From: an uncultured Alphaproteobacteria bacterium
GTDB taxonomy: Bacteria; Pseudomonadota; Alphaproteobacteria; CAAGCB01; CAG-977
Assembly (NCBI GenBank): GCA_934277945.1
Contig: CAKQWA010000001.1
Coordinates: forward strand, 124,001 to 188,000
Direction: 5' to 3'
DNA: 64,000 nucleotides
Shown here in pieces: positions 42,009 to 51,903 of the stretch; the first letter of the stretch is position 1; each line of letters begins with the position of its first letter. The notes under the pieces were generated by a model that saw only the letters and a list, made by a program, of their open reading frames with translations, was not told the DNA's origin and made no database searches. The translations under genes were made by a program, and so were the position numbers.

Positions 42009-44714
42009 ATGAAAAACGACACCGAAAACGCTGAAAAATTGACTCCGATGCTGGAACAGTATTTCGCCGTCAAAAAACAAAATCCCGACTATCTGCTGTT
42101 TTACCGCATGGGCGATTTTTACGAGATGTTTTTTGAGGACGCGATAAAAGCCGCCGCCGCGCTGGACATCACGCTGACGAAGCGCGGCAAGAAAAACGGC
42201 AAGGACGTGCCCATGTGCGGCGTGCCGTTCCATTCTTACGAGGGATATCTGGCGCGGTTGATCAAGCAGGGCTTCAAGGTCGCCATTTGCGAACAGACCG
42301 AAGACCCCGTCGAAGCCAGAAAGCGCGGGTCGCAGTCTTTGGTCAACCGCGACGTGATTCGCCTGATCACCCCCGGCACGCTGACGGAGGACAATCTGCT
42401 GAAAGCGGGCGACGCCAACTTTTTGGCGGCTTTGTGCGATATCAAAGGCGTGTGGGCGCTGGCGTGGACGGATATGTCGACGGGCGATTTCAACGTGCAG
42501 ACCGTGCCGTGTTCCGCGCCGGCGTTGTCGGGCGCGTTGGCGAGATTGGCTCCCAAAGAGATTCTTCTGCCCGAAAAAATGCTGAAAACGCCCGATTTGT
42601 TCGAGTTGTTCAACGATTATAAAAAAGAACTGACGCCGCTTCCCGACGTGCGCTTTTCCTTTGAAAACGGGCAAAAGCGTCTGGAAGCGTTTTTCAGCGT
42701 CGCGACGCTGGATTCGTTCGGCGTGTTTGAAAACGCGGAAATCGCGGCGGCGGGCGCGCTTTTGGATTACATCGACCTGACGCAAAAGGGCGCGATGCCC
42801 CGCCTGAACCGCTTGAAGCAGACAAAAACGTCCGCGATTATGGAAATCGACGCGGCGACTCGGCGGAATTTGGAGATTTTCGATTCTTTGTCGGGCGAAC
42901 GCTCCCACACGCTGTTCGCGTGCGTCAACCGCACGGTGACGGGAGCGGGCGCGCGCTTGCTGGCGGGATATCTTGCCGCGCCGCTGACCGATTTGAAAGA
43001 AATCGACAGACGCTTGGATCGGGTGGACTTTTTTGTACAGAATCCGCTGATTCGCGAAAACGTGCGCGATTGCCTGCGCGAATGTCCCGATATCGAACGC
43101 ACGCTGTCGCGTTTGTCCGTCGGACGCGGCTCTCCGCGCGATTTGGGGGCTTTGCGCGCCGCTTTGACGCAGTTGCCCGCCATTAAAAAGGCGTTGAGCG
43201 AACGCATCGGCGAAGAAGCCGCTTTGACGGCGGGACTGCCCGAATCTTTGGCGGAATTTTTATCGCGCTTCGACGGCTACGAGCCCCTGACGAAACTTTT
43301 GTGCGATTCTCTGGCGCAGGATTTGCCGTATCTGGCGCGCGACGGCGGCTTTATCGCGCGCGGCTGCAACGCCGAACTCGATTCGCTGAAAGAACTGCGC
43401 GACGAAAGCCGGTCGCTGATTGCGAAATTGCAGGCGGGATACGCGGCGCAAACGGGCGTTGCGACCCTGAAAGTCGCGCACAACAACATTTTGGGTTATT
43501 ACATCGAAGTGCCCGCCAAAGCCGCGCAGAAAATGCTGGACGACATCCGCAACGGCGACACGGCTTTCATTCACCGGCAGACGATGGCGAACGCCGTGCG
43601 CTTTACGACGAAAGAACTGGCGGAACTGGAAAACAAAATGCAGACCGCCGGCGAAAAAGCCTTGGCGATGGAATTGGAGATGTTTGATTCTCTGGTGCGC
43701 GCGGTGATGAAATATGCCGAAAATCTGGCGGCGACGGCGCACGTCCTTGCCGTGACGGACGCGGCGGCGGGGCTGGCGAACGTGGCGGGGGCGTTTGAAT
43801 ACACGCGTCCCGTTCTGGACGACACGTTCGGATTTGAAATCGTCAAGGGGCGGCATCCCGTCATTGAAAAGGCGATGAGAGAAACGGGTGCGCCGGACGA
43901 ATTCGTCGCCAACGACTGCTGTTTGGAGGACAATCGCGAAAACGGCAGGCTGTGGCTGCTGACGGGTCCGAACATGGCGGGCAAAAGCACGTTTTTGCGC
44001 CAGAACGCCCTGATCGCCGTTTTAGCGCAAAGCGGGTGCTTCGTGCCGGCGGAATTCGCCCGAATCGGCATTGTCGACAAATTGTTTTCACGCGTCGGCG
44101 CGTCGGACGATTTGGCGCGCGGACGGTCGACTTTCATGGTCGAAATGGTCGAAACGGCGGCGATTTTAAACCGCTCCACAGAACGCTCTTTCGTCATTTT
44201 GGACGAAATCGGGCGCGGCACGGCGACGTACGACGGTTTGTCGATCGCGTGGGCGGTGGTCGAATATCTGCACGAAACGAACAAATGCCGCGCGCTGTTT
44301 GCGACGCATTATCACGAATTGACGGCGCTGAAAGAAAAATTGAACCGTCTGTCCCTGCACACGATGCGCGTCAAGGAATGGAAAAACAACGTCGTGTTTC
44401 TGCACGAGGTCGTCGCCGGCGCGCTTGACCGTTCTTACGGGATTCACGTCGGCAAACTGGCGGGGCTTCCCGCGCCCGTCATCGCGCGCGCCAAGCAGGT
44501 GTTGGTGCAGTTGGAGAAAAAAGGGTCGTATCAGGTCGATTTCATGAACGATCTGCCCTTGTTCGCGCGTCTGCCCAAGCAGGAGGAGCCGCCGCCCGCC
44601 GAAGAACCGCCCGAAACGCCGCGCGTCGTCGAACGTCTGCGCGCGCTGAACCCTGACGATTTGACGCCCAAGCAGGCGCTGGAACTGTTGTACGAACTGA
44701 AAAAAGAAGCGTGA
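42009..44714 (+). CDS. mutS: DNA mismatch repair protein MutS
   Basis: Recognises mismatches and recruits MutL. The 901-residue protein is full length: mismatch-reading loop with FYRMGDFYEMFFEDA (the Phe-x-Glu intercalating motif), connector and lever domains, and the ATPase with Walker A GPNMAGKSTFLRQNA, Walker B FVILDEIGRGTATYDG and the ATHYHEL motif. The start at 42009 has no good RBS; an upstream in-frame start at 41988 is not better supported. It overlaps the glnD start region by a GTGA, and the mutS-glnD-murJ order is common in alphaproteobacteria. Confidence 0.96.
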   Translation: MKNDTENAEKLTPMLEQYFAVKKQNPDYLLFYRMGDFYEMFFEDAIKAAAALDITLTKRGKKNGKDVPMCGVPFHSYEGYLARLIKQGFKVAICEQTEDPVEARKRGSQSLVNRDVIRLITPGTLTEDNLLKAGDANFLAALCDIKGVWALAWTDMSTGDFNVQTVPCSAPALSGALARLAPKEILLPEKMLKTPDLFELFNDYKKELTPLPDVRFSFENGQKRLEAFFSVATLDSFGVFENAEIAAAGALLDYIDLTQKGAMPRLNRLKQTKTSAIMEIDAATRRNLEIFDSLSGERSHTLFACVNRTVTGAGARLLAGYLAAPLTDLKEIDRRLDRVDFFVQNPLIRENVRDCLRECPDIERTLSRLSVGRGSPRDLGALRAALTQLPAIKKALSERIGEEAALTAGLPESLAEFLSRFDGYEPLTKLLCDSLAQDLPYLARDGGFIARGCNAELDSLKELRDESRSLIAKLQAGYAAQTGVATLKVAHNNILGYYIEVPAKAAQKMLDDIRNGDTAFIHRQTMANAVRFTTKELAELENKMQTAGEKALAMELEMFDSLVRAVMKYAENLAATAHVLAVTDAAAGLANVAGAFEYTRPVLDDTFGFEIVKGRHPVIEKAMRETGAPDEFVANDCCLEDNRENGRLWLLTGPNMAGKSTFLRQNALIAVLAQSGCFVPAEFARIGIVDKLFSRVGASDDLARGRSTFMVEMVETAAILNRSTERSFVILDEIGRGTATYDGLSIAWAVVEYLHETNKCRALFATHYHELTALKEKLNRLSLHTMRVKEWKNNVVFLHEVVAGALDRSYGIHVGKLAGLPAPVIARAKQVLVQLEKKGSYQVDFMNDLPLFARLPKQEEPPPAEEPPETPRVVERLRALNPDDLTPKQALELLYELKKEA

Positions 44715-47239
44715 CGATGAATTTGCTTTTTTCTTTGCGGCAGGCGGTTGAAGACCGGACGGACGAGGCGCAAAAGCGCGCCGCCTGCGCCGCCGTTGTC
44801 AAAGCGTACCGCGCCGAAGCGTTTGAAGCGGCGAAACAGAAACTGTACAGGGAACGGCGCGGCTTGCCCGTCATGTATTTTTTAAGCGACAAAACGGATG
44901 AAATGTTCGCCGTTTTGACGCATTTTGTTTGTTCCGTCCTGTTTGATTCCGAACAGGATTCCATGCCCGCCGTCGTCGCTTGCGGCGGATACGGCAGGCG
45001 GGAACTGGCGCCGTTTTCGGATATTGACATATTGTTTCTTATTGATGAAAACGCGCGCGAAATCCAGCGCGAACGCGTGCTTTTCCTTGTCTATCTGCTG
45101 TGGGACGCGGGCATGAAAACCGGATACGCCGTGCGCACGCCGCGCGAATGTGTCGAGGATGCGCGCGCCGACATGACCATTCGCACGAATTTGCTGGAAG
45201 CGCGCTTTGTGTGCGGCGACGAGGGGCTGTTTGAGGATTTTTCGCGCCGCTACGAAGATTTCAAAGCGCACGAGGACGTCGCCGCTTTCGTGAAAGAAAA
45301 ATTGCGCGAACGCGACGAACGCCACAAGCGCACGGGACGGTCGCAATATATGCTTGAACCCGATTTAAAGGAGGGATGCGGCGGTCTGCGCGATTTGCAT
45401 CTGTTGTTCTGGCTGTTCAAGTACGTTTTCGGCATCACGGATATGCGCGAAGCGAGCGCGCGCGGCATTTTGTCCGACAAGACGGTCGATTTGTTTTTAA
45501 AGGCGCACGCTTTTCTGGACACGCTGCGGTGCTGTCTGCATTTTTATCGCGGGCGCAGGGGCGACATTTTGACGATGGACGCACAGCAGGCGATTGCGAA
45601 AGTGCTGGAATACGACGACAGAAAGGGCGGATTGTCGGCGGTTGAACGCTTAATGAAACATTATTACATTGTGTCGAAAACCGTCGGCGCGTTAAGCAAA
45701 TACTTCACCGCCGCCGTGCAGGACGCGCTGTCGGGCGGCGCGGAGATCGGGCAAATCGACGGCGAAGACGCTTTCTGTCTGGAAAACGGCAGAATCGCGT
45801 TCAAGCGGGGGGCTTTCGTCAGCGCGGCGGATTTGCTGAAACTGTTTTGGCTGATGCATAAAACGGGCGCGGAACCAGCGCCGGACGCGTTGCAGACGGT
45901 TGTCGGGCGCGTCAAGGAAATCCGCGCGATACGCAAACTGCCGCAGGCGCGCGCGATGTTTTTCGACATTCTGCTGTCCGAACGGGCGCAAAGCGTTCTG
46001 CACGCGATGCTGGACACCGGCGCGCTGTGCGAGATGATTCCCGTGTTCAAGCGCATTTCGGGGCAGATGCAGTTCGATATGTACCACGTTTACACGACCG
46101 ACGAGCATACGCTGAAAGCGCTGGAATTTCTGCAAAGCGCGGAACAGACGTCGGACGCGCCGTTCGTCCAGACGCGCCGCGCCCTGCACGTCGCCGTCCT
46201 GCTGCACGACATCGGCAAGGGGGCGGGGGGAAACCACGCGGAAAAAGGGGCTGTTCTGGCGCAAAAGACGCTGAACGATTTGGGCTTGGACGACGCGGAA
46301 AAGGAAATCGTCGTCTGGCTGATACGCAATCATCTTTTAATGAGCGAAGTGGCGTTCAAGCGCGACATTTACGATCCGAAAACCGTGGAGGGATTTGTTG
46401 AAAAAGTCGCGTCGCCCGAACGTCTGCGCTTGTTGTACGCGCTGACCGCCGCGGATATCAAAGCCGTCGGTCCTGCGGTGTGGAACGGCTTTAAAGCGCG
46501 CCTTTTGTCCGATTTGTTTAAACGGGCTTTGGCGGCGATGCGCGGCGACAACGTCGGGCAAAGACTGGTGTCCGCCTTTCAAAAGGATTTGGTCGCGCGG
46601 TTTCGCGATTCTGGCGAAAAGGCGTATTTTTGCGCGCGCAACGACGTTTTGCCCGAAATGACGGAATTTACGGTCGTCGCCAAAGACCGCGCGGGGCTGT
46701 TCGCGTCGATTTGCGGGGCGATGGCGGTCGTCGGCGTGTCGATTGTCGGCGCGACGGTCATGACGCTTGACGACGTGGTGGCGGACACGTTCTATGTGCA
46801 GGACACGGACGGCGCGCTGTTGGGCGACGGGCGTTGCGGCGCGCTGAAATCCGAAAAAAAGACGAAGCGGCTGAAAGACAAAATCCTCGCCGCTTTGGAC
46901 GATTCGGGCGCGCTGGACGCGGAAGTGTCGCAAAAACGTCTTTCAAGCGCGAAAAAACCGTTCTATTATCCGCTGAAAATCAGCATCGACAACAACCAGT
47001 CGGACAGTTGCACGCTGATTGAAATCGACGGCAGCGACTGCGTCGGATTTTTGTACGCGGTGGCGGGGGCGATGACGAAAGCCGATTTGCAAATCGACTC
47101 GGCTCACATCTACACCTACGGCACGCACGTCGTCGACGTGTTTTATGTGAAAACGGCAAACGGCGGAAAAATCGCGCCCGCCGACGCCGATAAAATCAGG
47201 CGGGAGTTGTCGGACGTTATGGAGCGTTTGAACTTATGA
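44711..47239 (+). CDS. glnD: PII uridylyltransferase / uridylyl-removing enzyme GlnD
   Basis: Senses glutamine and modifies PII proteins. The 842-residue protein has a nucleotidyltransferase domain with CGGYGRRELAPFSDIDILFL (about residues 92-115), a PII-uridylyltransferase helical part (LEPDLKEGCGGLRDLHLLFW), an HD domain with VAVLLHDIGKGAGGNHAEKG (about 495-515), and two C-terminal ACT domains (FTVVAKDRAGLFASICGAMA and CTLIEIDGSDCVGFLYAVAG). GTG 44711 or ATG 44717 may be the start. Ends in ATGA with murJ. No PII or glutamine synthetase gene is in the window. Confidence 0.95.
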   Translation: MTMNLLFSLRQAVEDRTDEAQKRAACAAVVKAYRAEAFEAAKQKLYRERRGLPVMYFLSDKTDEMFAVLTHFVCSVLFDSEQDSMPAVVACGGYGRRELAPFSDIDILFLIDENAREIQRERVLFLVYLLWDAGMKTGYAVRTPRECVEDARADMTIRTNLLEARFVCGDEGLFEDFSRRYEDFKAHEDVAAFVKEKLRERDERHKRTGRSQYMLEPDLKEGCGGLRDLHLLFWLFKYVFGITDMREASARGILSDKTVDLFLKAHAFLDTLRCCLHFYRGRRGDILTMDAQQAIAKVLEYDDRKGGLSAVERLMKHYYIVSKTVGALSKYFTAAVQDALSGGAEIGQIDGEDAFCLENGRIAFKRGAFVSAADLLKLFWLMHKTGAEPAPDALQTVVGRVKEIRAIRKLPQARAMFFDILLSERAQSVLHAMLDTGALCEMIPVFKRISGQMQFDMYHVYTTDEHTLKALEFLQSAEQTSDAPFVQTRRALHVAVLLHDIGKGAGGNHAEKGAVLAQKTLNDLGLDDAEKEIVVWLIRNHLLMSEVAFKRDIYDPKTVEGFVEKVASPERLRLLYALTAADIKAVGPAVWNGFKARLLSDLFKRALAAMRGDNVGQRLVSAFQKDLVARFRDSGEKAYFCARNDVLPEMTEFTVVAKDRAGLFASICGAMAVVGVSIVGATVMTLDDVVADTFYVQDTDGALLGDGRCGALKSEKKTKRLKDKILAALDDSGALDAEVSQKRLSSAKKPFYYPLKISIDNNQSDSCTLIEIDGSDCVGFLYAVAGAMTKADLQIDSAHIYTYGTHVVDVFYVKTANGGKIAPADADKIRRELSDVMERLNL

Positions 47240-48822
47240 AAGTGTCTTTAATCAAATCGATCGTGACGGTCGGCGGCTTTACGATGGTCAGCCGCGTGAC
47301 TGGATTCGTCCGCGACGTGCTGATCGCGAATTTTTTGGGTGCGGGGCTGATGGCGGACGCTTTTTTCGTCGCGTTCAAACTGCCGAACCTGTTTCGCTCG
47401 CTGTTTGCCGAAGGCGCGTTCAACGTCGCTTTCGTGCCGCTGTTTTCCGAATTGATGGAAACGCAGAACAGGCAAAAAGCGTTGGAATTCGGCAAAGAGG
47501 CTTTTTCCGCGCTGTTTTACATCGTGTTTTTGTTCTGCGCCCTCATGGAAGCCGTCATGCCCGCCGTCGTTTTCCTGCAAGCCCCCGGATTCGCGCCCGA
47601 TGCCGATAAAATGGCCGCCGCCGTGTTCATGAGCCGCGTCACGTTCCCGTATCTGCTTTTGGTGTCTTTGAATTCGCTTCAAAGCGGCGTTTTGAATTCG
47701 GCGGGGAAATTCGCCGCCGCCGCGCTGACTCCCGTCATTTTGAATTTGACGATGATCGCGTCCTTGTTCGCCTTTACGCCGCTGACAAACGGCAATCACG
47801 CTTACGCTTTGTCGTTCGGCGTGACGGCGGCGGGCGTTTTGCAGTTGATTTGGCTGGTCTGGCACACGCGCCGCGCGGGTTTGCCGCTCGGATTGAGCGC
47901 GCCGCTGAAAGTGTTTAAAAACGCGTCGCGGGAAGTGCGTTTGCTTCTCAAACGCGTGCTCCCCGGCGTGTTCGGGTCGGGCATTTACCAAATCAATTTG
48001 TTTTTGGACACGATGTTCGTGTCGTTTCTGTCCACCGGCGCGGTGTCGTGGCTGTATTACGCCAACCGCCTGTATCAGTTGCCCGTCGGCATTATCGGCG
48101 CGGCGATCGGCACGGTGCTTCTGCCCGTTTTGACCCGTCAGTTAAAGGCGGGACAAATGGCGGAAGCGCAGGAAAATCTGCACAAATCCGTCCTGTTCGC
48201 CGTTTTCGTGTCCATGCCGTGTGCGGCGGCTCTCATCGCGCTGAATTATCCGATTATCTCCGTTTTGTTCGAGCGCGGGGCTTTCGACGCGCAGGCGGCG
48301 GCGAACACGGGCGTCGCGCTGGCGGCATACGCGGTAGGTCTGCCCGCGTATCTGCTGACCAAGACGTTCGCCCCCGTTTTTTACGCGCGCGGCGATACGG
48401 CGACTCCCGTTAAAATCGCGGCGTGCGCGCTGATTGCGTACGTCGGCTTGTGCTTTTTGCTTCTGCCCGTCCTGTCGTACGCGGGCATCGCTTTGGCGAC
48501 CGCGATTGTCGCGTGGCTGAATTTGTGCCAGTACGTTTATTTCATTTTAAAGCGCAAACTGCACACGTTTTCCAAACGCCTTGTCTGTCAGACGCTTGTT
48601 TTGACGGCTTCAAGCGTCGTTTCCGGCGTTTGTATGCGCGCGGCATACGGCTGTTCCTTTGCGCTTTGCGGCGATTGGCTTCACGGCGCGATGATGATGA
48701 AAATCGCCGTGCTGGGCGGCTTGGGCGCAATCGGCGGCATTGTTTTTCTTGCGGGCGCGTTCGCGGGCGGCGCGGTGCCTCTTGCCGCCGTCAAAGGAAT
48801 TCTTGCGCGGCGCTGGAAATGA
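47236..48822 (+). CDS. murJ: Lipid II flippase MurJ
   Basis: Inner-membrane MOP-superfamily transporter that moves lipid II to the periplasmic face. The 528-residue protein has about fourteen hydrophobic helices. Family features include GGFTMVSRVTGFVRDVLIANFLGAG at the N terminus, FKLPNLFRSLFAEGAFNVAFVPL, the NLFLDTMFVSFLSTGAVSWLYYANRLYQLPVGIIG segment and SVLFERGAFD. Arginines in the cavity helix 1 (SRVTGFVRD) are kept. Start is within the ATGA shared with glnD. Confidence 0.95.
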   Translation: MKVSLIKSIVTVGGFTMVSRVTGFVRDVLIANFLGAGLMADAFFVAFKLPNLFRSLFAEGAFNVAFVPLFSELMETQNRQKALEFGKEAFSALFYIVFLFCALMEAVMPAVVFLQAPGFAPDADKMAAAVFMSRVTFPYLLLVSLNSLQSGVLNSAGKFAAAALTPVILNLTMIASLFAFTPLTNGNHAYALSFGVTAAGVLQLIWLVWHTRRAGLPLGLSAPLKVFKNASREVRLLLKRVLPGVFGSGIYQINLFLDTMFVSFLSTGAVSWLYYANRLYQLPVGIIGAAIGTVLLPVLTRQLKAGQMAEAQENLHKSVLFAVFVSMPCAAALIALNYPIISVLFERGAFDAQAAANTGVALAAYAVGLPAYLLTKTFAPVFYARGDTATPVKIAACALIAYVGLCFLLLPVLSYAGIALATAIVAWLNLCQYVYFILKRKLHTFSKRLVCQTLVLTASSVVSGVCMRAAYGCSFALCGDWLHGAMMMKIAVLGGLGAIGGIVFLAGAFAGGAVPLAAVKGILARRWK

Positions 48823-48872
48823 TTTTAAAATAAAAATTTACGGACTTTCGGTTATAAAGGATATGAGAACGA

Positions 48873-50468
48873 ATGAAGCGGTTTTTCCCGTGCCTGCTGT
48901 CGATTGCGGCGGCGTTTTGCTTTTTCCGTCCCGCCTTTGCCGCGTATGACGGCGATATTTTCAAAGCCGTCGCCGAAAGCGATTCGGGCGAGGTGCGCCG
49001 CGCCGTGAACAACGGCGTCAATCTGGCGCAAAAAAACAAGGCGGGCGAGGACGTTTTTGAATACGCTTTGATGCATTTTAAAAATCCCGTCGTTCTCAAA
49101 TTGCTGATTCAGCCGGACGCCGATTACTCCCAGCCGCTTGAAAAAAGCAAAAAATCTGTCCTGCTGACCGCTTTGGCGCGTTATCCCGACGTCGAGATTC
49201 TGCAAAAACTGCTGGCGGCGAAAGCGTCCGCGCAAGACGTCGACGAAAAGAAAAACGGCGCGCTGATTTACGCCTACCGCTATTTTCCCGAACCGATCGT
49301 TTTCAATATGCTTTTAAAAGCCGGCGCGTTCGTCGATCAAAAAGATGAAAACGGCTTGACCGTTTTGCAGTCCGCCGTCGCCGACAACGACAAGCGCATC
49401 GCCGAAACCATGCTGGAAAACGGGGCGGACATGAATTTGCCCTACGCCGATTCGACCACGCCGCTGGAACGCGCCGTCGGCGGCGAATTTGACGATATCG
49501 TCGCGCTTTTGCTGGATTTCGGCGCGGAACTGTATCCGGAAAATCTGCGCGACAAGACCTTGCTGATGCAAAGCGTGCAAACGGCGAAAAAAGCGCAAAC
49601 GCCCCGCTTGCTGATAGACGCGGGAATCAGCGTGCAGGAGCGCGACGCGGCGGGCAAAACCGCGCTGATGTACGCCGCCGCTTCTTCCAAAAGCCCCGCC
49701 GTGTTCGATTTGTTGCTGAAAAACGGCGCGTATCCGTACACGAAAGACCGGCGCGGCAAAAACGCTTTCGATTGGCTGAAAGAAAATCCTCTGCCCAAAA
49801 AATCGGCGGCGTACAAGAAAATCCTGTCTTTGCTGAATTCAAAAGACTATCTGCCCGATTTTTTCGAGTTGGTCAAATACGGCACGCCCGCCGAAGTCAA
49901 ACAGGCGATTGACGAGGGCGCGGACGTCAACGAGCCCGACCCGACCGGCATCCCGCCCGTTTTTCTGGCGGCGCAATACGCTTTCGACGTCGAGGTTTTC
50001 AATACGCTTGTCAGCGCGGGCGCAAAGTACGACGGGCGCGATTTCGCCGGACGTCAGCCGCTGGTTTACGCCGCCATTGCCAAAAACATCGCCGTGTTCG
50101 ACCGTCTGTTGCAGTTGAACGCCGACGTCAACGCGATTGATTCGCACGGCGACACCGCGCTGATTTTCCTGTCGCAGTACGCGCGCGACGAAACGGATTT
50201 CGCCATTATCCGCAAATTGATTGCCGCCGGAGCGGATTTGAACGTGCAGAACGTTGCAGGGCGCACCGCGCTGATGACCGCCGCGGAATTCGGGTCGTCG
50301 CCCGACGTGATCGGCATTTTGCTGGACGCGGGCGCGGACGTGACCCTGAAAACGCCGATGGGACGGACGGCGGCGGATTTCGCGGACGAAAACATCATGC
50401 TGCGCCGTCATCCGCGCTATCAGCGTTTAATGAAAAGTTTGAAAAAGACGCGCCGCAAAAAACGCTGA
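48873..50468 (+). CDS. Exported ankyrin-repeat protein
   Basis: The 531-residue product has a signal peptide (1-23, ending AFA) followed by about twelve ankyrin-type repeats covering nearly the whole mature protein. Clear units include ENGLTVLQSAVADNDKRIAE, AGKTALMYAAASSKSPAVFD, TGIPPVFLAAQYAFDVEVFN and AGRTALMTAAEFGSSPDVIG. The C-terminal tail is strongly basic (KKTRRKKR). Ankyrin repeats are protein-binding scaffolds; a periplasmic location is inferred from the signal peptide. Partner unknown. It follows murJ by 50 bases and may have its own promoter. Confidence 0.85.
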   Translation: MKRFFPCLLSIAAAFCFFRPAFAAYDGDIFKAVAESDSGEVRRAVNNGVNLAQKNKAGEDVFEYALMHFKNPVVLKLLIQPDADYSQPLEKSKKSVLLTALARYPDVEILQKLLAAKASAQDVDEKKNGALIYAYRYFPEPIVFNMLLKAGAFVDQKDENGLTVLQSAVADNDKRIAETMLENGADMNLPYADSTTPLERAVGGEFDDIVALLLDFGAELYPENLRDKTLLMQSVQTAKKAQTPRLLIDAGISVQERDAAGKTALMYAAASSKSPAVFDLLLKNGAYPYTKDRRGKNAFDWLKENPLPKKSAAYKKILSLLNSKDYLPDFFELVKYGTPAEVKQAIDEGADVNEPDPTGIPPVFLAAQYAFDVEVFNTLVSAGAKYDGRDFAGRQPLVYAAIAKNIAVFDRLLQLNADVNAIDSHGDTALIFLSQYARDETDFAIIRKLIAAGADLNVQNVAGRTALMTAAEFGSSPDVIGILLDAGADVTLKTPMGRTAADFADENIMLRRHPRYQRLMKSLKKTRRKKR

Positions 50469-50469
50469 T

Positions 50470-51075
50470 TTACAGCAGGGAAACCGTCGGCGGCAGTTTG
50501 AACAGTTCATCGTCGATGTTCGTTTCTTTTAAATCGACGATGTACGCTTCGTTCGCGCCCTCTTTGCTGTAAACGGGGATGCCGTACGTTTCGCTGACGC
50601 AGGTTTCCGTGCCTTTTTGCGCGTTTTTCATCATCCGGCAGTCCAGCCCGTTGATTGTCATTTCGTCGCCGAGCGTGTAGCCCGCCAGATCTTTCGCGGC
50701 GGGAATCGCCCAGCCCGCTTTCGTGTCGCCCTTTGTCGCGACGTTCATTTGCGGCAGATACATATACGTCACGTTGCCGTCCGTCATGATGACCGTTTCC
50801 GAATACTTTTTCAAAGCCGCGTTTTCGTACAGGCTGACTTCCATGCGCATCTTGTCTTTTTTCTGATAGATTTTCGCTTTGCGGGACTTGTTCTTTTCCT
50901 TGATTTCAAGCGTGTAGGAAAACGATTTGTCCTGCGCGTTCGCCGCCGCCTTGTCCATAAACGCTTTCACGTCGTCGACCGCCGGCGCGTTTGACGTTTG
51001 AGCCGCGTCCGTTTGCGCCCCCGCGCCCGCGCAAATGAAAAACGAGGCGATGAAAAATAAAATCCGCTTGCCCAT
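50470..51075 (-). CDS. Periplasmic protein, possibly LolA/DUF4412-like
   Basis: The 201-residue product has a signal peptide (1-20, ending GAGA) and a beta-rich mature part with repeated strand pairs: FSYTLEIKEKNKSRKAKIYQ, KMRMEVSLYENAALKKYSET, VTYMYLPQMNVATKG, and NGLDCRMMKNAQKGTETCVS. The pattern (small molecule or lipid-binding incomplete barrel, paired late cysteines) recalls LolA-like families, but no diagnostic motif is visible. Start 51075 has AGAGGG eight bases upstream. It runs convergent to the ankyrin gene with one base between stops. Confidence 0.6.
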   Translation of the reverse strand: MGKRILFFIASFFICAGAGAQTDAAQTSNAPAVDDVKAFMDKAAANAQDKSFSYTLEIKEKNKSRKAKIYQKKDKMRMEVSLYENAALKKYSETVIMTDGNVTYMYLPQMNVATKGDTKAGWAIPAAKDLAGYTLGDEMTINGLDCRMMKNAQKGTETCVSETYGIPVYSKEGANEAYIVDLKETNIDDELFKLPPTVSLL

Positions 51076-51134
51076 GATGAAGCCCTCTTTGTCTGTGGTC
51101 ACGCCTATAAGCGTACCCGAAAAAGCGCGCCGGT

Positions 51135-51848
51135 TCAACAGCCTTTGCCGCGCGAGTCGCGCTTGTAGGCGGGCAAAAGCGAAAATTCTCCCTCCCGATG
51201 CGTTTTACTTTCAATGCACGGCACGCTCAAAGCGTTGACGCGCGACGCTTTCGTCATAATGAACGCGCCGTTGAAAAAAGCGTATTTTTGCAGGCATCTT
51301 TCCGCTTTTTCGGTGAAATCAGTTTTATCGTAGGCTTGCGGCGGAAAGTACAGAAAACTTTTCTGCGCGTCCGTTTGAAGCAGATTCGCGTCAAGCAGGC
51401 GGACGATTTGCGACGCGGCGTACGTTTTCGCCCCGCCGAACGCCGCGCACGGCTCGTATTGCCGGCACAGGCGGCGCTTGTTCAGCGTCATCAGGACGAG
51501 GGAGCCGTCTTCGCGCAGAACTCGCCGGACTTCGCGCAAAAAAACGTTCGGCAGAAAAGCGCGTTCCAATGCCGCCGTCGAAAAAATGCGGTCGAACGTT
51601 TCGCTTTTGAACGGAAAAGAACTTTCCGGCGCTTTCAGCGACAGCGTTTTTTCCGGTGAATCCTCGAAATCCATTTCCGTGACGGATTGCGGATTTTTTT
51701 CTTGAAAATAAGTGTAGAACGGCGTCGCGTAGCCGATGGTCAGAATCCGTTTGCCCCGCAAATCGTCCCACAGCGAATCGAGCGCGGCGCACGCTTCGCG
51801 CAGGCACAGCCGCCCCGTCGCCGAAGCGTAAAACGTTCCCGCCGTCAT
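51135..51848 (-). CDS. SAM-dependent methyltransferase (class I)
   Basis: The 237-residue protein has the Rossmann motif I ILTIGYATPFYTYF (degenerate; usually GxGxG), an acidic motif near TEMDFED, motif FDRIFSTAALERAFLPNVFL and the LREVRRVLREDGSLVLMTLN helix-strand typical of methyltransferase family 11. N terminus FYASATGRLCLREA is like the alphaproteobacterial methyltransferases found beside the glyoxalase II gene, but no such neighbour is present. ATG 51848 with AGGACA upstream is preferred over ATG 51899, which has no RBS. Substrate unknown. Confidence 0.78.
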   Translation of the reverse strand: MTAGTFYASATGRLCLREACAALDSLWDDLRGKRILTIGYATPFYTYFQEKNPQSVTEMDFEDSPEKTLSLKAPESSFPFKSETFDRIFSTAALERAFLPNVFLREVRRVLREDGSLVLMTLNKRRLCRQYEPCAAFGGAKTYAASQIVRLLDANLLQTDAQKSFLYFPPQAYDKTDFTEKAERCLQKYAFFNGAFIMTKASRVNALSVPCIESKTHREGEFSLLPAYKRDSRGKGC

Positions 51849-51903
51849 TTGTGTCCTGTTGTTCACGGAGCCCCCCTTGTTTCCATGAAAGACGTTCAAG
51901 CGT